64,000 bases of DNA from Microcella putealis. GTDB lineage: Bacteria; Actinomycetota; Actinomycetes; Actinomycetales; Microbacteriaceae. Shown one piece after another: positions 1-9,324 of the stretch; positions within the stretch are counted from its first letter, which is position 1; every line of letters starts with the position of its first letter. The DNA lies in NCBI RefSeq assembly GCF_004216575.1, contig NZ_SGWW01000002.1, positions 62,001-126,000 on the forward strand, written 5' to 3'. The position numbers and the translations under genes were made by a program. The notes beneath the pieces were generated by a model. The model was not told where the DNA came from. It ran no database searches and saw nothing but the letters and a program-made list of their open reading frames with translations.

Positions 1-84
1 TACTCGTGGGTGCCGATCGTCGGCCCGCTCATCGGTGGCGCCCTGGCGGGTGTCGCCGCGACGGCGCTGCTTCCCGTTCTGTAA
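1..84 (+). CDS. glpF: Glycerol uptake facilitator (MIP/aquaporin family), C-terminal end only
   Basis: Only the last 27 residues are inside the window, read in frame from base 1 to a TAA stop at 82-84. They form a hydrophobic, Gly/Ala-rich helix (YSWVPIVGPLIGGALAGVAA and following) typical of the sixth membrane helix of MIP channels, where W-V-P-x-x-G-P-x-x-G is conserved. Glycerol kinase lies next on the same strand, which is the usual glpF-glpK order, so glycerol or a related polyol is the likely substrate. The call rests on a short tail plus context. Confidence 0.75.
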   Translation, partial: YSWVPIVGPLIGGALAGVAATALLPVL

Positions 85-90
85 TTCGCG

Positions 91-125
91 GGGCGCGCAT
101 CCGGCCACCAGGGGGATGCGCGCCC
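91..125 (+). terminator. Perfect hairpin between glpF and glpK
   Basis: A 12-bp perfect inverted repeat, GGGCGCGCATCC (91-102) and GGATGCGCGCCC (114-125), with an 11-base loop starts six bases after the glpF stop. There is no T-tract, so it may be an attenuating or mRNA-stabilising hairpin rather than a full terminator. Its arms use the same GCATCC/GGATGC core as the hairpins at 15316-15356 and 34882-34942. Confidence 0.6.
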
Positions 126-210
126 GACCCCCCGACGGCCGTCACGACGGCGGCCACCGCATCGCCATTCTCACCAGCATCGCCATTCTCAACAAAGGAG
201 TGAAAGAACT

Positions 211-1725
211 ATGGCTGACTACGTCCTCGCAATTGACCAGGGCACCACGTCGACCCGCGCCATCATCTTCGACAAGAAAGGCTCGATCGTCTCGACCGGG
301 CAGATGGAGCACGAACAGATCTTCCCGAAGGCGGGCTGGGTCGAACACGACCCGAAGCAGATCTGGAACAACACCCGAGAGGTCATCGGTTCGGCGCTCT
401 CGAAGGCGAACCTAACCCGCCACGAGATTGCGGCGGTCGGCATCACCAACCAGCGCGAGACCGCGGTCGTGTGGGACCGCAACACGGGCGAGCCCGTCTA
501 CAACGCCATCGTGTGGCAAGACACCCGCACCCAGTCGATCGTCGACCGCCTCGCGGCCGACGGCGGCGTCGAGCGTTTCAAGAAGACCGTGGGTCTGCCG
601 CTCGCGACCTACTTCTCGGGCACCAAGATCGTGTGGATCCTCGAGAACGTCGAGGGCGCGCGCGAGAAGGCCGATGCCGGCGACCTCATGTTCGGCACCA
701 CCGACACCTGGGTGCTCTGGAACCTGACCGGCGGCACCGACGGCGGCGTGCACGCGACCGACGTGACGAACGCCTCGCGCACGCTGTTCATGGACCTCGA
801 GACCCTGCAGTGGGACCACTCGATCCTCGAGGCGTTCAACGTGCCGGCGTCGATGCTGCCCGAGATTCGCTCGTCGAGCGAGGTCTACGGCCACGTGCAC
901 TCGTCGTCGCTGTTGCGCGAGGTTCCCGTCGCGGGCATCCTCGGCGACCAGCAGGCGGCCACCTTCGGCCAGGCGGCGTTCGACACCGGCGAGTCGAAGA
1001 ACACCTACGGCACCGGTAACTTCCTGATCTTCAACACCGGCGAAGAGATCGTGCACTCGAAGAACGGCCTGCTCACGACCCTCGGCTACAAGCTGGGCGA
1101 CGACAAGCCGCACTACGCGCTCGAGGGGTCGATCGCGGTCACGGGCTCGCTGATCCAGTGGTTGCGCGACAACCTCGGCATCATCAGCTCGGCCCCCGAG
1201 GTCGAAGAGCTGGCGAAGACGGTCGACGACAACGGTGGCGCCTACTTCGTGCCGGCGTTCTCGGGTCTGTTCGCGCCCTACTGGCGGTCGGATGCGCGTG
1301 GTGCCCTCGTGGGCCTCACCCGCTATGTGAACAAGGGGCACATCGCTCGCGCGGCCCTTGAGGCGACAGCCTTCCAGACCCGCGAGGTGCTCGACGCGGT
1401 CAACGCCGACTCGGGCGTCGACCTGACCGAGCTGAAGGTCGACGGCGGCATGATCGCGAACAACACGCTCATGCAGTTCCAGGCCGACATCCTCGGTGTG
1501 CCCGTCGTGCGTCCCGTCGTCGCCGAGACCACCGCGCTCGGTGCGGCCTACGCCGCGGGTCTCGCCACCGGGGTCTGGAGCTCGCTTGACGAGCTGCGCC
1601 AGAACTGGCAGGAGGACTCGCGCTGGACGCCCAACATGGACGACTCCGAGCGCGAGCGTCAGCTGCGCAACTGGAAGAAGGCCGTGACGAAGACGTTCGA
1701 CTGGGTCGACGACGACGTCAACTAG
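211..1725 (+). CDS. glpK: Glycerol kinase
   Basis: Phosphorylates glycerol to sn-glycerol 3-phosphate with ATP in the cytosol, trapping glycerol brought in by the upstream facilitator. The 504-residue product has the normal family length. The FGGY-kinase phosphate loop DQGTTSTR is at residues 9-16, the adenosine-binding region [13 protein letters not shown] near 242-254, the GTGNF motif follows, and the C-terminal domain carries VDGG. The ATG at 211 is preceded by a strong Shine-Dalgarno AAAGGAG at 194-200, so this gene has its own good ribosome site. A short imperfect direct repeat (ATCGCCATTCTCA at 161-173 and 179-191) precedes it. No glycerol-3-phosphate dehydrogenase or glp regulator is visible nearby. 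Confidence 0.97.
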   Translation: MADYVLAIDQGTTSTRAIIFDKKGSIVSTGQMEHEQIFPKAGWVEHDPKQIWNNTREVIGSALSKANLTRHEIAAVGITNQRETAVVWDRNTGEPVYNAIVWQDTRTQSIVDRLAADGGVERFKKTVGLPLATYFSGTKIVWILENVEGAREKADAGDLMFGTTDTWVLWNLTGGTDGGVHATDVTNASRTLFMDLETLQWDHSILEAFNVPASMLPEIRSSSEVYGHVHSSSLLREVPVAGILGDQQAATFGQAAFDTGESKNTYGTGNFLIFNTGEEIVHSKNGLLTTLGYKLGDDKPHYALEGSIAVTGSLIQWLRDNLGIISSAPEVEELAKTVDDNGGAYFVPAFSGLFAPYWRSDARGALVGLTRYVNKGHIARAALEATAFQTREVLDAVNADSGVDLTELKVDGGMIANNTLMQFQADILGVPVVRPVVAETTALGAAYAAGLATGVWSSLDELRQNWQEDSRWTPNMDDSERERQLRNWKKAVTKTFDWVDDDVN

Positions 1726-1785
1726 TCGTCACGCGTGACGCTGGCACGTCACATCGCCCCGCTGTGGTGGTAGCGGCGGGGCACG

Positions 1786-1815
1786 GCGGGCGGGAAGCTT
1801 CGGCTTCCCGCCCGC
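1786..1815 (+). terminator. glpK: Hairpin with UUCG loop downstream of glpK
   Basis: Thirteen perfect base pairs: GCGGGCGGGAAGC at 1786-1798 pairs with GCTTCCCGCCCGC at 1803-1815 around a TTCG tetraloop. It lies 60 bases after the glpK stop between convergent genes, where a bidirectional terminator is expected. No long T-run follows, as is common in high-GC genomes. Confidence 0.75.
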
Positions 1816-1992
1816 TTGCGTGCGCGGGGTGTGCGGGGACTGCCGTGCACACGACGACTGCGCGCCCCGCCCTGTCCGCCCCGCCCTGTCCGCCCCGCCG
1901 CTGCTGACCCCACCGCGCCCGCCCCACCGCGCCCGCCCCGCCTCGCCCTGCGCCGGGCTACTAGCCATTCAGTTGGAGGCCGTTTCATGGAC

Positions 1993-2035
1993 GGGAGCCA
2001 CATCAATTCGCCGCCTGGTGACCAAACTGGCTCCC
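1993..2035. repeat. Intergenic repeat copy A (GGGAGCCA...TGGCTCCC)
   Basis: Eight-base inverted arms GGGAGCCA (1993-2000) and TGGCTCCC (2028-2035). The right half ACCAAACTGGCTCCC matches the right half of copy B (31641-31688, ACCGAACTGGCACCC) at 13 of 15 positions, so this belongs to the same dispersed repeat family. Confidence 0.6.
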
Positions 2036-2065
2036 ATGGGGCCCACACATGTGTCAGGTGGTGCT

Positions 2066-3091
2066 TTAGGCCAGCAGGGCGGGCAGCTCGGCGAGCGAGG
2101 CGATGCGGGTTACACCCGCGGGCACGGTGTCACCACTTGGCGCCGCAGCACCCGGCAGCGTTGCGGTCGCCGCGTGCGCGTCGGCCTCAGCGCTGACCGC
2201 ATTTACGCCGACTGCGCCGACCCTTATCGCCTCACCGTTGACCGCATCGGGCCTGTTCGCCGCGGCATTGACCGCATCGGCGTCGAGCGCGCGGGCAACG
2301 CGCGCATCCCGGGCGTCGGCGGCCGCCGCCGTCAGGTTGCGGTCGGGGCGGGCGAGCCAGACCCCACGCATGCCGGCGGCGGCACCCCCGACCGCGTCGG
2401 TCGTCAGCCGATCGCCGACGTACAGGCAGGACGCCGCGCTCACCCCAAACGCGCTCGCCGCTGCCGCAAAGATGGCTGGGTCGGGCTTCGCGACGCCGAG
2501 CTCGGCCGAGGTGATGAGGCGCCCTGACCGCGCGGGCTCATCGACGGAGCCGTCGGCGCGCACCGGTGTGAGCTCGAGGCGGTCCCACAGGGCGATGCGG
2601 TGCAGTTTGCCGGCCTGGATGGTGAGGTCGCCGTTCGTAATGATGCCGAACCGCACGCCGGGAACGGCGCGCTCAATGGTGTCGAGTGCGGGCAGCGCGT
2701 CGTCGTAGAGGGCCCAGCCCTCCTCGTAGCCGCGCACATATTCGGCGAACCAGCGCAGCGCCGCCTCGTCGTCGAGGGTGACCCCGTACGGGGCGAGCAC
2801 TTCGCGCGCCCGCCAGATGCGCTGCCCGAGGAAGTCGAGCTCGCCGCTCAGGTACCGCGCGTAGTGACGCTCTTCAAGCTCGCGCCACCGGGCGCGCACC
2901 GAGCCGGGATCGTCGGCCGCGAACGCGACGAAGCCGCCCGCGTCAGCGCCCGCCGCACCGGATGCCGCCAGGGCCCCGGCGCCGCGCTGCGCCCGATCGA
3001 TGGCGTGGTCGACGGCCGCACTGTGCGCCATCAGCGTGTCGTCGAGGTCGAATAGCACGACCGAAATGCCCGGGCCCATGCCCGGCTCCAT
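2066..3091 (-). CDS. HAD-superfamily phosphatase with a low-complexity insert
   Basis: A haloacid-dehalogenase-type hydrolase of about 341 residues, expected to dephosphorylate a small phosphorylated metabolite in the cytosol; the substrate cannot be told. Motif I is VVLFDLDDTL (nucleophile Asp and acid/base Asp) near residue 11, motif II is IITNGD, and motif III/IV is the KPDPAIF then YVGDRLTTDAVGG stretch. The first ATG (3091) lies just after the GNAT stop; a second ATG at 3079 is also possible. Between the core, ending in GVWLARPDR, and the usual tail (VTRIASLAELPALLA), there are about 80 extra residues very rich in Ala, Asp, Asn and Val, absent from typical members. This looks like expansion of a simple DNA repeat. 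It is last in the trpS-GNAT-HAD unit. Confidence 0.85.
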   Translation of the reverse strand: MEPGMGPGISVVLFDLDDTLMAHSAAVDHAIDRAQRGAGALAASGAAGADAGGFVAFAADDPGSVRARWRELEERHYARYLSGELDFLGQRIWRAREVLAPYGVTLDDEAALRWFAEYVRGYEEGWALYDDALPALDTIERAVPGVRFGIITNGDLTIQAGKLHRIALWDRLELTPVRADGSVDEPARSGRLITSAELGVAKPDPAIFAAAASAFGVSAASCLYVGDRLTTDAVGGAAAGMRGVWLARPDRNLTAAAADARDARVARALDADAVNAAANRPDAVNGEAIRVGAVGVNAVSAEADAHAATATLPGAAAPSGDTVPAGVTRIASLAELPALLA

Positions 3092-3093
3092 GC

Positions 3094-3660
3094 TCACGCG
3101 CCGCTCAACACAGGCCATGCCTCGCGCGGCTGCACCGTCCCGAGGTCGGCCCGCCGCAGCACCGCGTGCCACCCGGTGGGCTCTTCGCCGGGGCGAACGG
3201 CCGAGATGGGCGCGACACCACCCCAGCGGAATCCCACCCGCTGCGCGACGACCGCTGAGCCCACGTTTCCGGCCGACGCCTCCCACCGGAGCTCGTCGAC
3301 GTCGTGCCTGAATACCCAGTCGACGAGCGCCCGGAGGGCCTCCGTCATGACGCCCCGCCCGCGGTGGGCGGCATCCAGCCAGTAGCCGACGAAACCGGCG
3401 GCGCGCTGCCAGCTGACCACGCCGATGAGCGGCGCATCCGCCGTCTCGCGAATGCCGAAGACGTACTCGACGTCATCCCGCCACCAGGCCGGCACCATGC
3501 CGAGCACGAAGCCTTCCGCGTGCTCGCGCTCATATGGCACGGGTACGGGAACGAAGCGTTGCAGTTCGGGGTCGGTGCACGCCGCAAACACCGCATCAAC
3601 GTCGGATGCTCTGGGCGTCGAGAGCACAAATCGCTCCGTCGTCAGCGTGACCGGTTGCAC
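3094..3660 (-). CDS. GNAT-family N-acetyltransferase (RimJ/RimL type)
   Basis: 188 residues from a GTG at 3660, which is 10 bases after the trpS stop; a longer frame upstream would run through trpS, so the GTG is preferred. The opening TLTTERFVLSTPRASDVDAV is typical of RimJ/RimL-type acetyltransferases (Acetyltransf_3), and GYWLDAAHRGRGVMTEALRA contains the acetyl-CoA pyrophosphate-binding R-G-x-G-x-x-T/A loop. Such enzymes acetylate protein N-termini, aminoglycosides or small amines; the substrate here is unknown. The stop is only 2 bases before the HAD start, so the two are translationally coupled. Confidence 0.87.
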   Translation of the reverse strand: MQPVTLTTERFVLSTPRASDVDAVFAACTDPELQRFVPVPVPYEREHAEGFVLGMVPAWWRDDVEYVFGIRETADAPLIGVVSWQRAAGFVGYWLDAAHRGRGVMTEALRALVDWVFRHDVDELRWEASAGNVGSAVVAQRVGFRWGGVAPISAVRPGEEPTGWHAVLRRADLGTVQPREAWPVLSGA

Positions 3661-3670
3661 GATCGCGCCC

Positions 3671-4717
<1,047 letters not shown>

Positions 4718-5560
4718 TTACAGCTGGTAGTCGACGACGACGGGGGCGTGGTCGCTCCACCGCGTGTCGTACGAGGGGGCCCGGTCGACGCGGTACGCGC
4801 TGACCGTGGAGGCGAGCGCGGGCGTCGCCAGGTGGTAGTCGATGCGCCAGCCGGTGTCGTTGTCGAACGCCTGGCCGCGGTTTGACCACCAGGTGTAGGG
4901 CCCTTCGACTTCGCCGGCGAACTGCCGCCCGACGTCGACCCAGCCGAGCCCGGTACCGGTGGTGCCGTCGACACACTCGACGGGCTCGCCCGCGGGTGCC
5001 AGGAATCGGTCGAAGTACGAGCGCTCGCGCGGCAGGAAGCCCGCCCGCTTGCGGTTGCCGCGCCAGTTCTTGATGTCGAGCTCGCGGTGGCCCACGTTGA
5101 GGTCGCCCACCACGACGGCGTACTCGGCGTGCGCAGCCAGCTGCGGCAGGCGCTCTTCCATGGCGGTGAGAAACCGCCACTTCTCCTCCTGCTTGGGGGT
5201 GTCGGCCTCGCCGGAGTGCACGTAGCAGCTCACCACGGTGAGCGTCACGTCGCCCACGACGACGTCGGCCTCGAGCCAGCGGCCCGCGGAGTCGAAATCG
5301 GGCGGGCCCAGCTCGATGCGGTGCACGTCGACCGGCTCGCGAGTGGCGATGGCGACGCCGGCGCGGCCCTTCGCGGTCGCGGCGTCGTGCAGCACGTGCC
5401 AGCTTTCGCCGAGCAGCGGCACGAGGTCGCTCGTCTCAGCCCGCACCTCTTGGAGCGCCAGTACGTCGACGTCGGCGGCCTCGAGCCAGTCGCCCATGCC
5501 CTTCCGGTAGGCGGCGCGAACACCGTTGACGTTGACGCTGGCGACTCTGATGCGGGGCAT
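4718..5560 (-). CDS. xth: Exodeoxyribonuclease III (AP endonuclease family)
   Basis: A 280-residue member of the exonuclease/endonuclease/phosphatase fold that cuts at abasic sites and removes 3'-blocking groups in base excision repair. Visible motifs are RVASVNVNGVRAA at the N-terminus, LALQEVRAE (metal-binding Glu), YVHSGE, VVGDLNVGHRELDIKN (catalytic Asp/Asn) and the terminal SDHAPVVVDY (Asp-His pair). The start is set at the ATG of MPRIRV because a TAGGAT box ends 7 bases upstream (leaderless pattern); an in-frame ATG three codons earlier lies inside that box. trpS starts 42 bases beyond its end on the same strand. Confidence 0.93.
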   Translation of the reverse strand: MPRIRVASVNVNGVRAAYRKGMGDWLEAADVDVLALQEVRAETSDLVPLLGESWHVLHDAATAKGRAGVAIATREPVDVHRIELGPPDFDSAGRWLEADVVVGDVTLTVVSCYVHSGEADTPKQEEKWRFLTAMEERLPQLAAHAEYAVVVGDLNVGHRELDIKNWRGNRKRAGFLPRERSYFDRFLAPAGEPVECVDGTTGTGLGWVDVGRQFAGEVEGPYTWWSNRGQAFDNDTGWRIDYHLATPALASTVSAYRVDRAPSYDTRWSDHAPVVVDYQL

Positions 5561-5567
5561 ACGGGCC

Positions 5568-5573
5568 ATCCTA
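5568..5573 (-). promoter_or_regulatory. xth: -10 box TAGGAT for xth
   Basis: TAGGAT on the minus strand ends 7 bases before the ATG at 5560, the spacing seen before many genes in this window and suited to a leaderless mRNA. Confidence 0.5.
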
Positions 5574-5623
5574 GAAGCGGCCACTGACAGCTTTCGCCGA
5601 GCCGTGCATCCGAGACAGCGCCC

Positions 5624-6718
5624 TTACGCGCGGCGGGCGAAGCGGCGCTTTAGGCGCGCGAAGAAGCCGCGGGGAGCATCCTCGTCGCTGTCGCCCATGC
5701 CGTGCTCGCGGACGAGCGCGCGCGCCGCCTCGAGCCGCGCCTCGAACACGGCGTCGTCGAGGATGACGCCCTCGTCTTTCACGCTGGTGGCGATCCACGC
5801 GCCGGTGATGAGGATCACCTGGCACACGAAGTTAAACCAGATCAAGAGACCCAGAATCACGGCGAACGACGCGAGCAGCGGGTTCGACGATGCGCCGCCG
5901 AGCAGCAGCGAACCTCCGACCTTCAGCAGGCCCAGCCCGACGGCGCCGATGACGACGCCCTGTCGCAGGTGCCGCCACGGGATGCGCACCTCGCTCAGGA
6001 TGCGGAACAGGGCTGCCAGCGCGACCGCGTCGAGCGCGAACATCACCGCGAGGGTGACGATGCGGCCGGCGACGCGGGCGAGCGTCGAGTCGTCGATACC
6101 GATGAGTTCGAGCAAGAACTCGGTCGCCTGGGTGCCCACGACGCTGAGCACGGCCGAGACGACGATGAGCACGCCGAATCCGACGGCTAGCCCGAGGTCG
6201 CGCAGCCGCGCGAGCACGAAGTTCTCGGGGGCGGGCGGCAGGTCGAACAGTTGGCGCGTCGCGCTGCGCGCCGAGTTCAAGAAACCGAGCGCCGTGACGA
6301 GCAGGCCGACAAGCGCGATGACCCCGGCGAGCCCCAGAATGCGCGCATCCAGCAGAATCTGCGGGTCAATCGCGCCGCCGCCGTTGCCGTCGTCGATGAG
6401 CCCAGGAATCGTCTGATCGAGCGTGGTGATGATGCTCGCGCGCAGCCCAATGTTGCCCGACACGATCGAGCCGAAGATCGCGAAGCCCACCCAGATGCCC
6501 GCGAACGCGGCAAACAGCAGCTGGTAGGCGAGGCCCGACGCGAGGATCGGCCCCGATGTTGCGGTGAATCGCTGGAGCGAGCGCACGGCCCGCGACGACT
6601 GCACCTTCGACACGATCGGCATGACCTTCGCCTTGATGCCGGTCTGCTCGCTGTCGCTGTTCTCGCTGCTGTCGCTGCCGTCGCGGTCAGTGCGGGTCTC
6701 GTCGGGCTCGGCGCGCAT
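5624..6718 (-). CDS. YihY/virulence factor BrkB family membrane protein
   Basis: 364 residues. After a charged, Asp/Ser-rich N-terminal tail of about 30 residues comes the YihY (UPF0761) domain, with about six hydrophobic helices between residues 55 and 325. The family's early motif is visible (SGPILASGLAYQLLFAAFAGI, corresponding to A-x-x-x-A-x-Y-x-x-x-F/L-A), as is the late one (LLIWFNFVCQVILITGAW, corresponding to W-x-Y-x-x-x-x-x-x-x-G). The C-terminal tail is basic and cytoplasmic. The older name ribonuclease BN is not supported. Biochemical function is unknown; some relatives are linked to lipid or osmotic functions. An unusually hydrophilic, negatively charged N-terminus is the only odd feature. 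Confidence 0.88.
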   Translation of the reverse strand: MRAEPDETRTDRDGSDSSENSDSEQTGIKAKVMPIVSKVQSSRAVRSLQRFTATSGPILASGLAYQLLFAAFAGIWVGFAIFGSIVSGNIGLRASIITTLDQTIPGLIDDGNGGGAIDPQILLDARILGLAGVIALVGLLVTALGFLNSARSATRQLFDLPPAPENFVLARLRDLGLAVGFGVLIVVSAVLSVVGTQATEFLLELIGIDDSTLARVAGRIVTLAVMFALDAVALAALFRILSEVRIPWRHLRQGVVIGAVGLGLLKVGGSLLLGGASSNPLLASFAVILGLLIWFNFVCQVILITGAWIATSVKDEGVILDDAVFEARLEAARALVREHGMGDSDEDAPRGFFARLKRRFARRA

Positions 6719-6724
6719 CCCGCC

Positions 6725-6730
6725 ACCCTA
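6725..6730 (-). promoter_or_regulatory. -10 box TAGGGT for the YihY gene
   Basis: TAGGGT on the minus strand, 6 bases before the ATG at 6718; the leaderless spacing. Confidence 0.5.
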
Positions 6731-6849
6731 GCGAGCGGGCGGGCGCACCCGCCCGCCGCCGCTGCCGATTCTCGGGCGCGATTCAGGCGTGGCGCGACCG
6801 GGTCGAACGGCGTATGGCGCGTCTCCGTCGCCACGCGGATGCTCGACAC

Positions 6850-7962
6850 ATGTCCTCGACGCCCGCTCGCGCTCTCGGGGCGGTCGCCGCCGCGCCTGCG
6901 GTTGCGGTGCTGACCGCGCTCGTCGCCGGCAGCGCAACCGCGCCGCCCGATTCGGGCCTCGCCTGGCCCGACGGCGACTACACGGTGATCCTCGAGGGGG
7001 GTCGTGCCGCCAGCGGCTCGGGCGGCGACGTCACCTCGGCCGAGGCGACGGGTGAGCTCACCGGCACCTTCGACATCACGGTGGGCGAGGGCGCCGAGCC
7101 CGCCTTCGTCGCCTACCTGTACACGCTCTCCGGCAGCGGCATCTCGGCGGGCGGCATCACCGGCTCGGCCGACCTGACGATCACGGTCGACGGCGAGGCC
7201 CGCGCGAGCGGCGGCCAGGTCACGATCGCGCGCGCGAACGCTCAGGCGCAGTGGTCGAACGTGCTCATCGACGGGCAGGCGCTGCCGTTTCCCCCGCCCC
7301 CCATCGACGTTCCTCTCGACGACGCGCTACCCCTCATCGCGCAGAGCCGCACGTGCGGCGTGGTCGAGGGGGAGTGGCGCGGCGTCGTGGCGGGTCTCGC
7401 CGCCGTCGCGGCTGCCTCCCCGGGATTCTCGGAGCAGGCGGTGGCCGAGGCCCGCTTCCTCGCAATCTCCCGCGCGATCGCCGGAGCAGACCCGGGCGAA
7501 CTCGTGCAGAGCCTGCGGCGCTCGCTCGACACGCTGGCCGAGACCACCGCCGCCGTGCGTGAGGGGCGCCTGTCGGCGCTCGAGGCGGTCGACGTGCTGC
7601 GCAGCCAGGTGTTTGAGGCCGAGCTGCTGATCAGCGGGCTCACCCTGCCCGGCTGCCCGAACCTCGGCGAGTATGGGCTCGGCATCTCGGGCGGGCTGAC
7701 GGCGCTCATCGACGCCATCCGCGACAGCATCGCCGCCTCGGGCGAGCCGCTCGAGGCGAGCGTCATCGCCGACCTCGTCGAGGCGGCGGTGCGCGGCGGG
7801 CTCGTGAGCGCCGACGCCGAGTTCGCGGATGCCCTGGCCGCGCTGGTCGCGGAGGCGGCGGTCGGCGCCGACGGCGACGCGAGCATCCTGTTTCCCCTCA
7901 TCATGGCGGCCGCTGCGCTCGGCGATCTGGCGCTCGCCGACCAACTGGCGGAGGAGCTGTGA
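6850..7962 (+). CDS. Exported protein of unknown function
   Basis: I do not recognise a family. About 370 residues from the ATG at 6850; an in-frame ATG at 6814 would add a 12-residue basic leader. Residues 1-30 look like a signal peptide (Arg, then an Ala/Val/Leu core, then AGSATA). Residues 35-140 are Gly/Ser/Thr/Asp-rich beta-type sequence, and from about 165 the protein is a run of Ala/Leu-rich amphipathic helices. Two cysteines (in SRTCGVVE and LPGCPNLGE) could form a disulphide outside the membrane. The stop overlaps the GTG of the next gene (GTGA), so the two exported proteins are coupled and may work as a pair. Confidence 0.7.
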   Translation: MSSTPARALGAVAAAPAVAVLTALVAGSATAPPDSGLAWPDGDYTVILEGGRAASGSGGDVTSAEATGELTGTFDITVGEGAEPAFVAYLYTLSGSGISAGGITGSADLTITVDGEARASGGQVTIARANAQAQWSNVLIDGQALPFPPPPIDVPLDDALPLIAQSRTCGVVEGEWRGVVAGLAAVAAASPGFSEQAVAEARFLAISRAIAGADPGELVQSLRRSLDTLAETTAAVREGRLSALEAVDVLRSQVFEAELLISGLTLPGCPNLGEYGLGISGGLTALIDAIRDSIAASGEPLEASVIADLVEAAVRGGLVSADAEFADALAALVAEAAVGADGDASILFPLIMAAAALGDLALADQLAEEL

Positions 7963-8426
7963 GCGCGGTAGACCGCGCGCGCCCCACCCGCGCTCAGCGG
8001 GCCGGTCGCATCGCCGCTGCGCTCGCGCTGGCGGCGCTCGCGTTCTCGGCGCTGTCCGGATGCTCGGCGCCGGCCGCCCCCGCCGACCCGCCCCCGTCGC
8101 CCGGCGCCTCAGGGGCCGCGCCCGCCAATGCCCTGGGCGCCGCGTTCGACGGCGCCATCGAGATCACCACCGCGGAGGGTGCGCGCCCCGAGCTGTCCTG
8201 GGACGAGGTCGCCGGCGCCGCGCTCTACCGCGTCACCGTCGTCCAGGCCGACGGTCCGACCTGGGCGTGGAGCGGCACCGACGCGGCCGTCGTGCTCGGG
8301 GGAGGGGTCGCGGGCCGCGAGGGCCCGGGTTTCGCGCTGACGTCAGCCGCGACCGTCTACCTCGCAGCGTTCGATGCCGACGGCACCGTGCTCGACACCG
8401 GCATCGCCGAGTTGCCCGGGCCCTGA
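7959..8426 (+). CDS. Putative lipoprotein with a fibronectin-like beta domain
   Basis: 155 residues. A basic N-terminus (DRARPTRAQRAGR) is followed by a hydrophobic stretch and the lipobox LSGC, so the mature protein should be a lipid-anchored surface protein with a Pro/Ala-rich linker (residues 35-60). The rest, including ARPELSWDEVAGAALYRVTV, resembles one fibronectin-type-III-like module (W-x-x-V-x-G-A-x-x-Y-x-V-x-V). It overlaps the preceding exported protein by 4 bases (GTGA). The function is unknown; anchoring or displaying its partner at the membrane is an inference. Confidence 0.75.
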   Translation: MSAVDRARPTRAQRAGRIAAALALAALAFSALSGCSAPAAPADPPPSPGASGAAPANALGAAFDGAIEITTAEGARPELSWDEVAGAALYRVTVVQADGPTWAWSGTDAAVVLGGGVAGREGPGFALTSAATVYLAAFDADGTVLDTGIAELPGP

Positions 8427-8457
8427 GCCCGCGCCCCGCCGTCTCGACCGGCGCGCC

Positions 8458-9234
8458 CTAGCGCAGGCGTGCCGCGTCGGTGCCGAGGGCGCGCGCGACG
8501 AGGGCGGCGCGCGAGGCGACCCCGAGCATTCCGAACACGGCCTCGAGGTGCTTGCGCACCGTGCCCGCCGAAATGCCGAGCTCGGCGGCGATCTGGTCGT
8601 TGGTGCGCCCGGCGACGACGAGGCGCACGACGTCGGTCTGGCGAGCGGTGAGCCCGAGAGCGCCGGCGCGCGCGTCACTCAGCCCGCTGACCCCGGCCTC
8701 GCGCGCGGCGACCAGCCGGTACAGGTTCAGCAGGTGCAGGCGCAGCAGCGTGAGGGTCGTTCGCTCGCCGACCGCGAAGTGGCCACCGTCGCGGTTGACC
8801 GCGAAGCCGACGAACTCGCCCGGCTCGGTCGCGAGCGCGAAACCGATCTGCGAGCGGATACCGTTCGGCACGTAAAACCCTCGATAGAGCGCGGTGCGCT
8901 CGAAGCGTCGCTCGGGGTCGCGGTCGAGCCAGGTGGCCACCGAGCCGTCGCCCGTCGCCTCGATGTGCGCAACGATCGGGTTCTCGTGCGCGTGCTCGCC
9001 GAAGAACGGCCGCCACTGCGCGAACCAGGCGAGCCCCGGGTCGGGGTGCACGACGGCCGCCGCGCGCCCCGTCGCCGTGTTGACCTCGGTGTAGGTGCTG
9101 CTCACCCCGGGCACTATGTCGAGCAGGTGCCGGCAGGCGCGCCTTGCCCAGTCGTCGAGGGTCGAGGCCGCGCCGATGTCGGCGAGGGCCTCGAGAACGC
9201 GCGCCGCCTTGTCGGGGGCGGGGCGCGCATCCAT
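8458..9234 (-). CDS. LuxR-family transcriptional regulator
   Basis: About 258 residues. Residues 195-250 form a LuxR/NarL-type helix-turn-helix (LTARQTDVVRLVVAGRTNDQ then IAAELGISAGTVRKHLEAVF). The N-terminal 180 residues resemble a GAF-like sensor and contain neither an Asp phospho-acceptor site nor an ATPase. The ATG at 9234 is chosen because GGTGAG lies 5 bases upstream; the alternative GTG at 9243 adds three residues. It is convergent with the exported-protein pair, ending 32 bases from it, and is separated from sdhB by a terminator. Its target genes cannot be read from the sequence. Confidence 0.87.
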   Translation of the reverse strand: MDARPAPDKAARVLEALADIGAASTLDDWARRACRHLLDIVPGVSSTYTEVNTATGRAAAVVHPDPGLAWFAQWRPFFGEHAHENPIVAHIEATGDGSVATWLDRDPERRFERTALYRGFYVPNGIRSQIGFALATEPGEFVGFAVNRDGGHFAVGERTTLTLLRLHLLNLYRLVAAREAGVSGLSDARAGALGLTARQTDVVRLVVAGRTNDQIAAELGISAGTVRKHLEAVFGMLGVASRAALVARALGTDAARLR

Positions 9235-9253
9235 GAATCTCACCCTGACACAG

Positions 9254-9289
9254 CGAAACGGGCCCCGAAAGATCTCGGGACCCGTTTCG
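9254..9289 (-). terminator. Terminator of the sdh operon
   Basis: A 15-bp hairpin with one mismatch: CGAAACGGGCCCCGA (9254-9268) and TCGGGACCCGTTTCG (9275-9289), loop AAGATC. It lies 35 bases beyond the sdhB stop and just upstream of the LuxR gene, so it should insulate the regulator from sdh read-through. Confidence 0.8.
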
Positions 9290-9324
9290 TCTGTACGCGC
9301 AGCGGCGGTGCCGCGGGTCGCGCG

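Larger units (their letters stand above)
1726..2065. other. Intergenic region between glpK and the HAD gene
   Basis: No gene is supported here. It holds a 14-bp palindrome CGTCACGCGTGACG at 1727-1740 directly after the glpK stop, a strong hairpin at 1786-1815, a C-rich low-complexity stretch at about 1860-1955, and one copy of the GGGAGCCA/TGGCTCCC repeat at 1993-2035. Both flanking genes end toward it. Confidence 0.7.

Noticed and set aside
1820..2527. A 235-codon plus-strand frame over the glpK/HAD gap and the HAD insert
   Set aside because: It overlaps the HAD gene in antisense and a hairpin and repeat region; the translation looks random.
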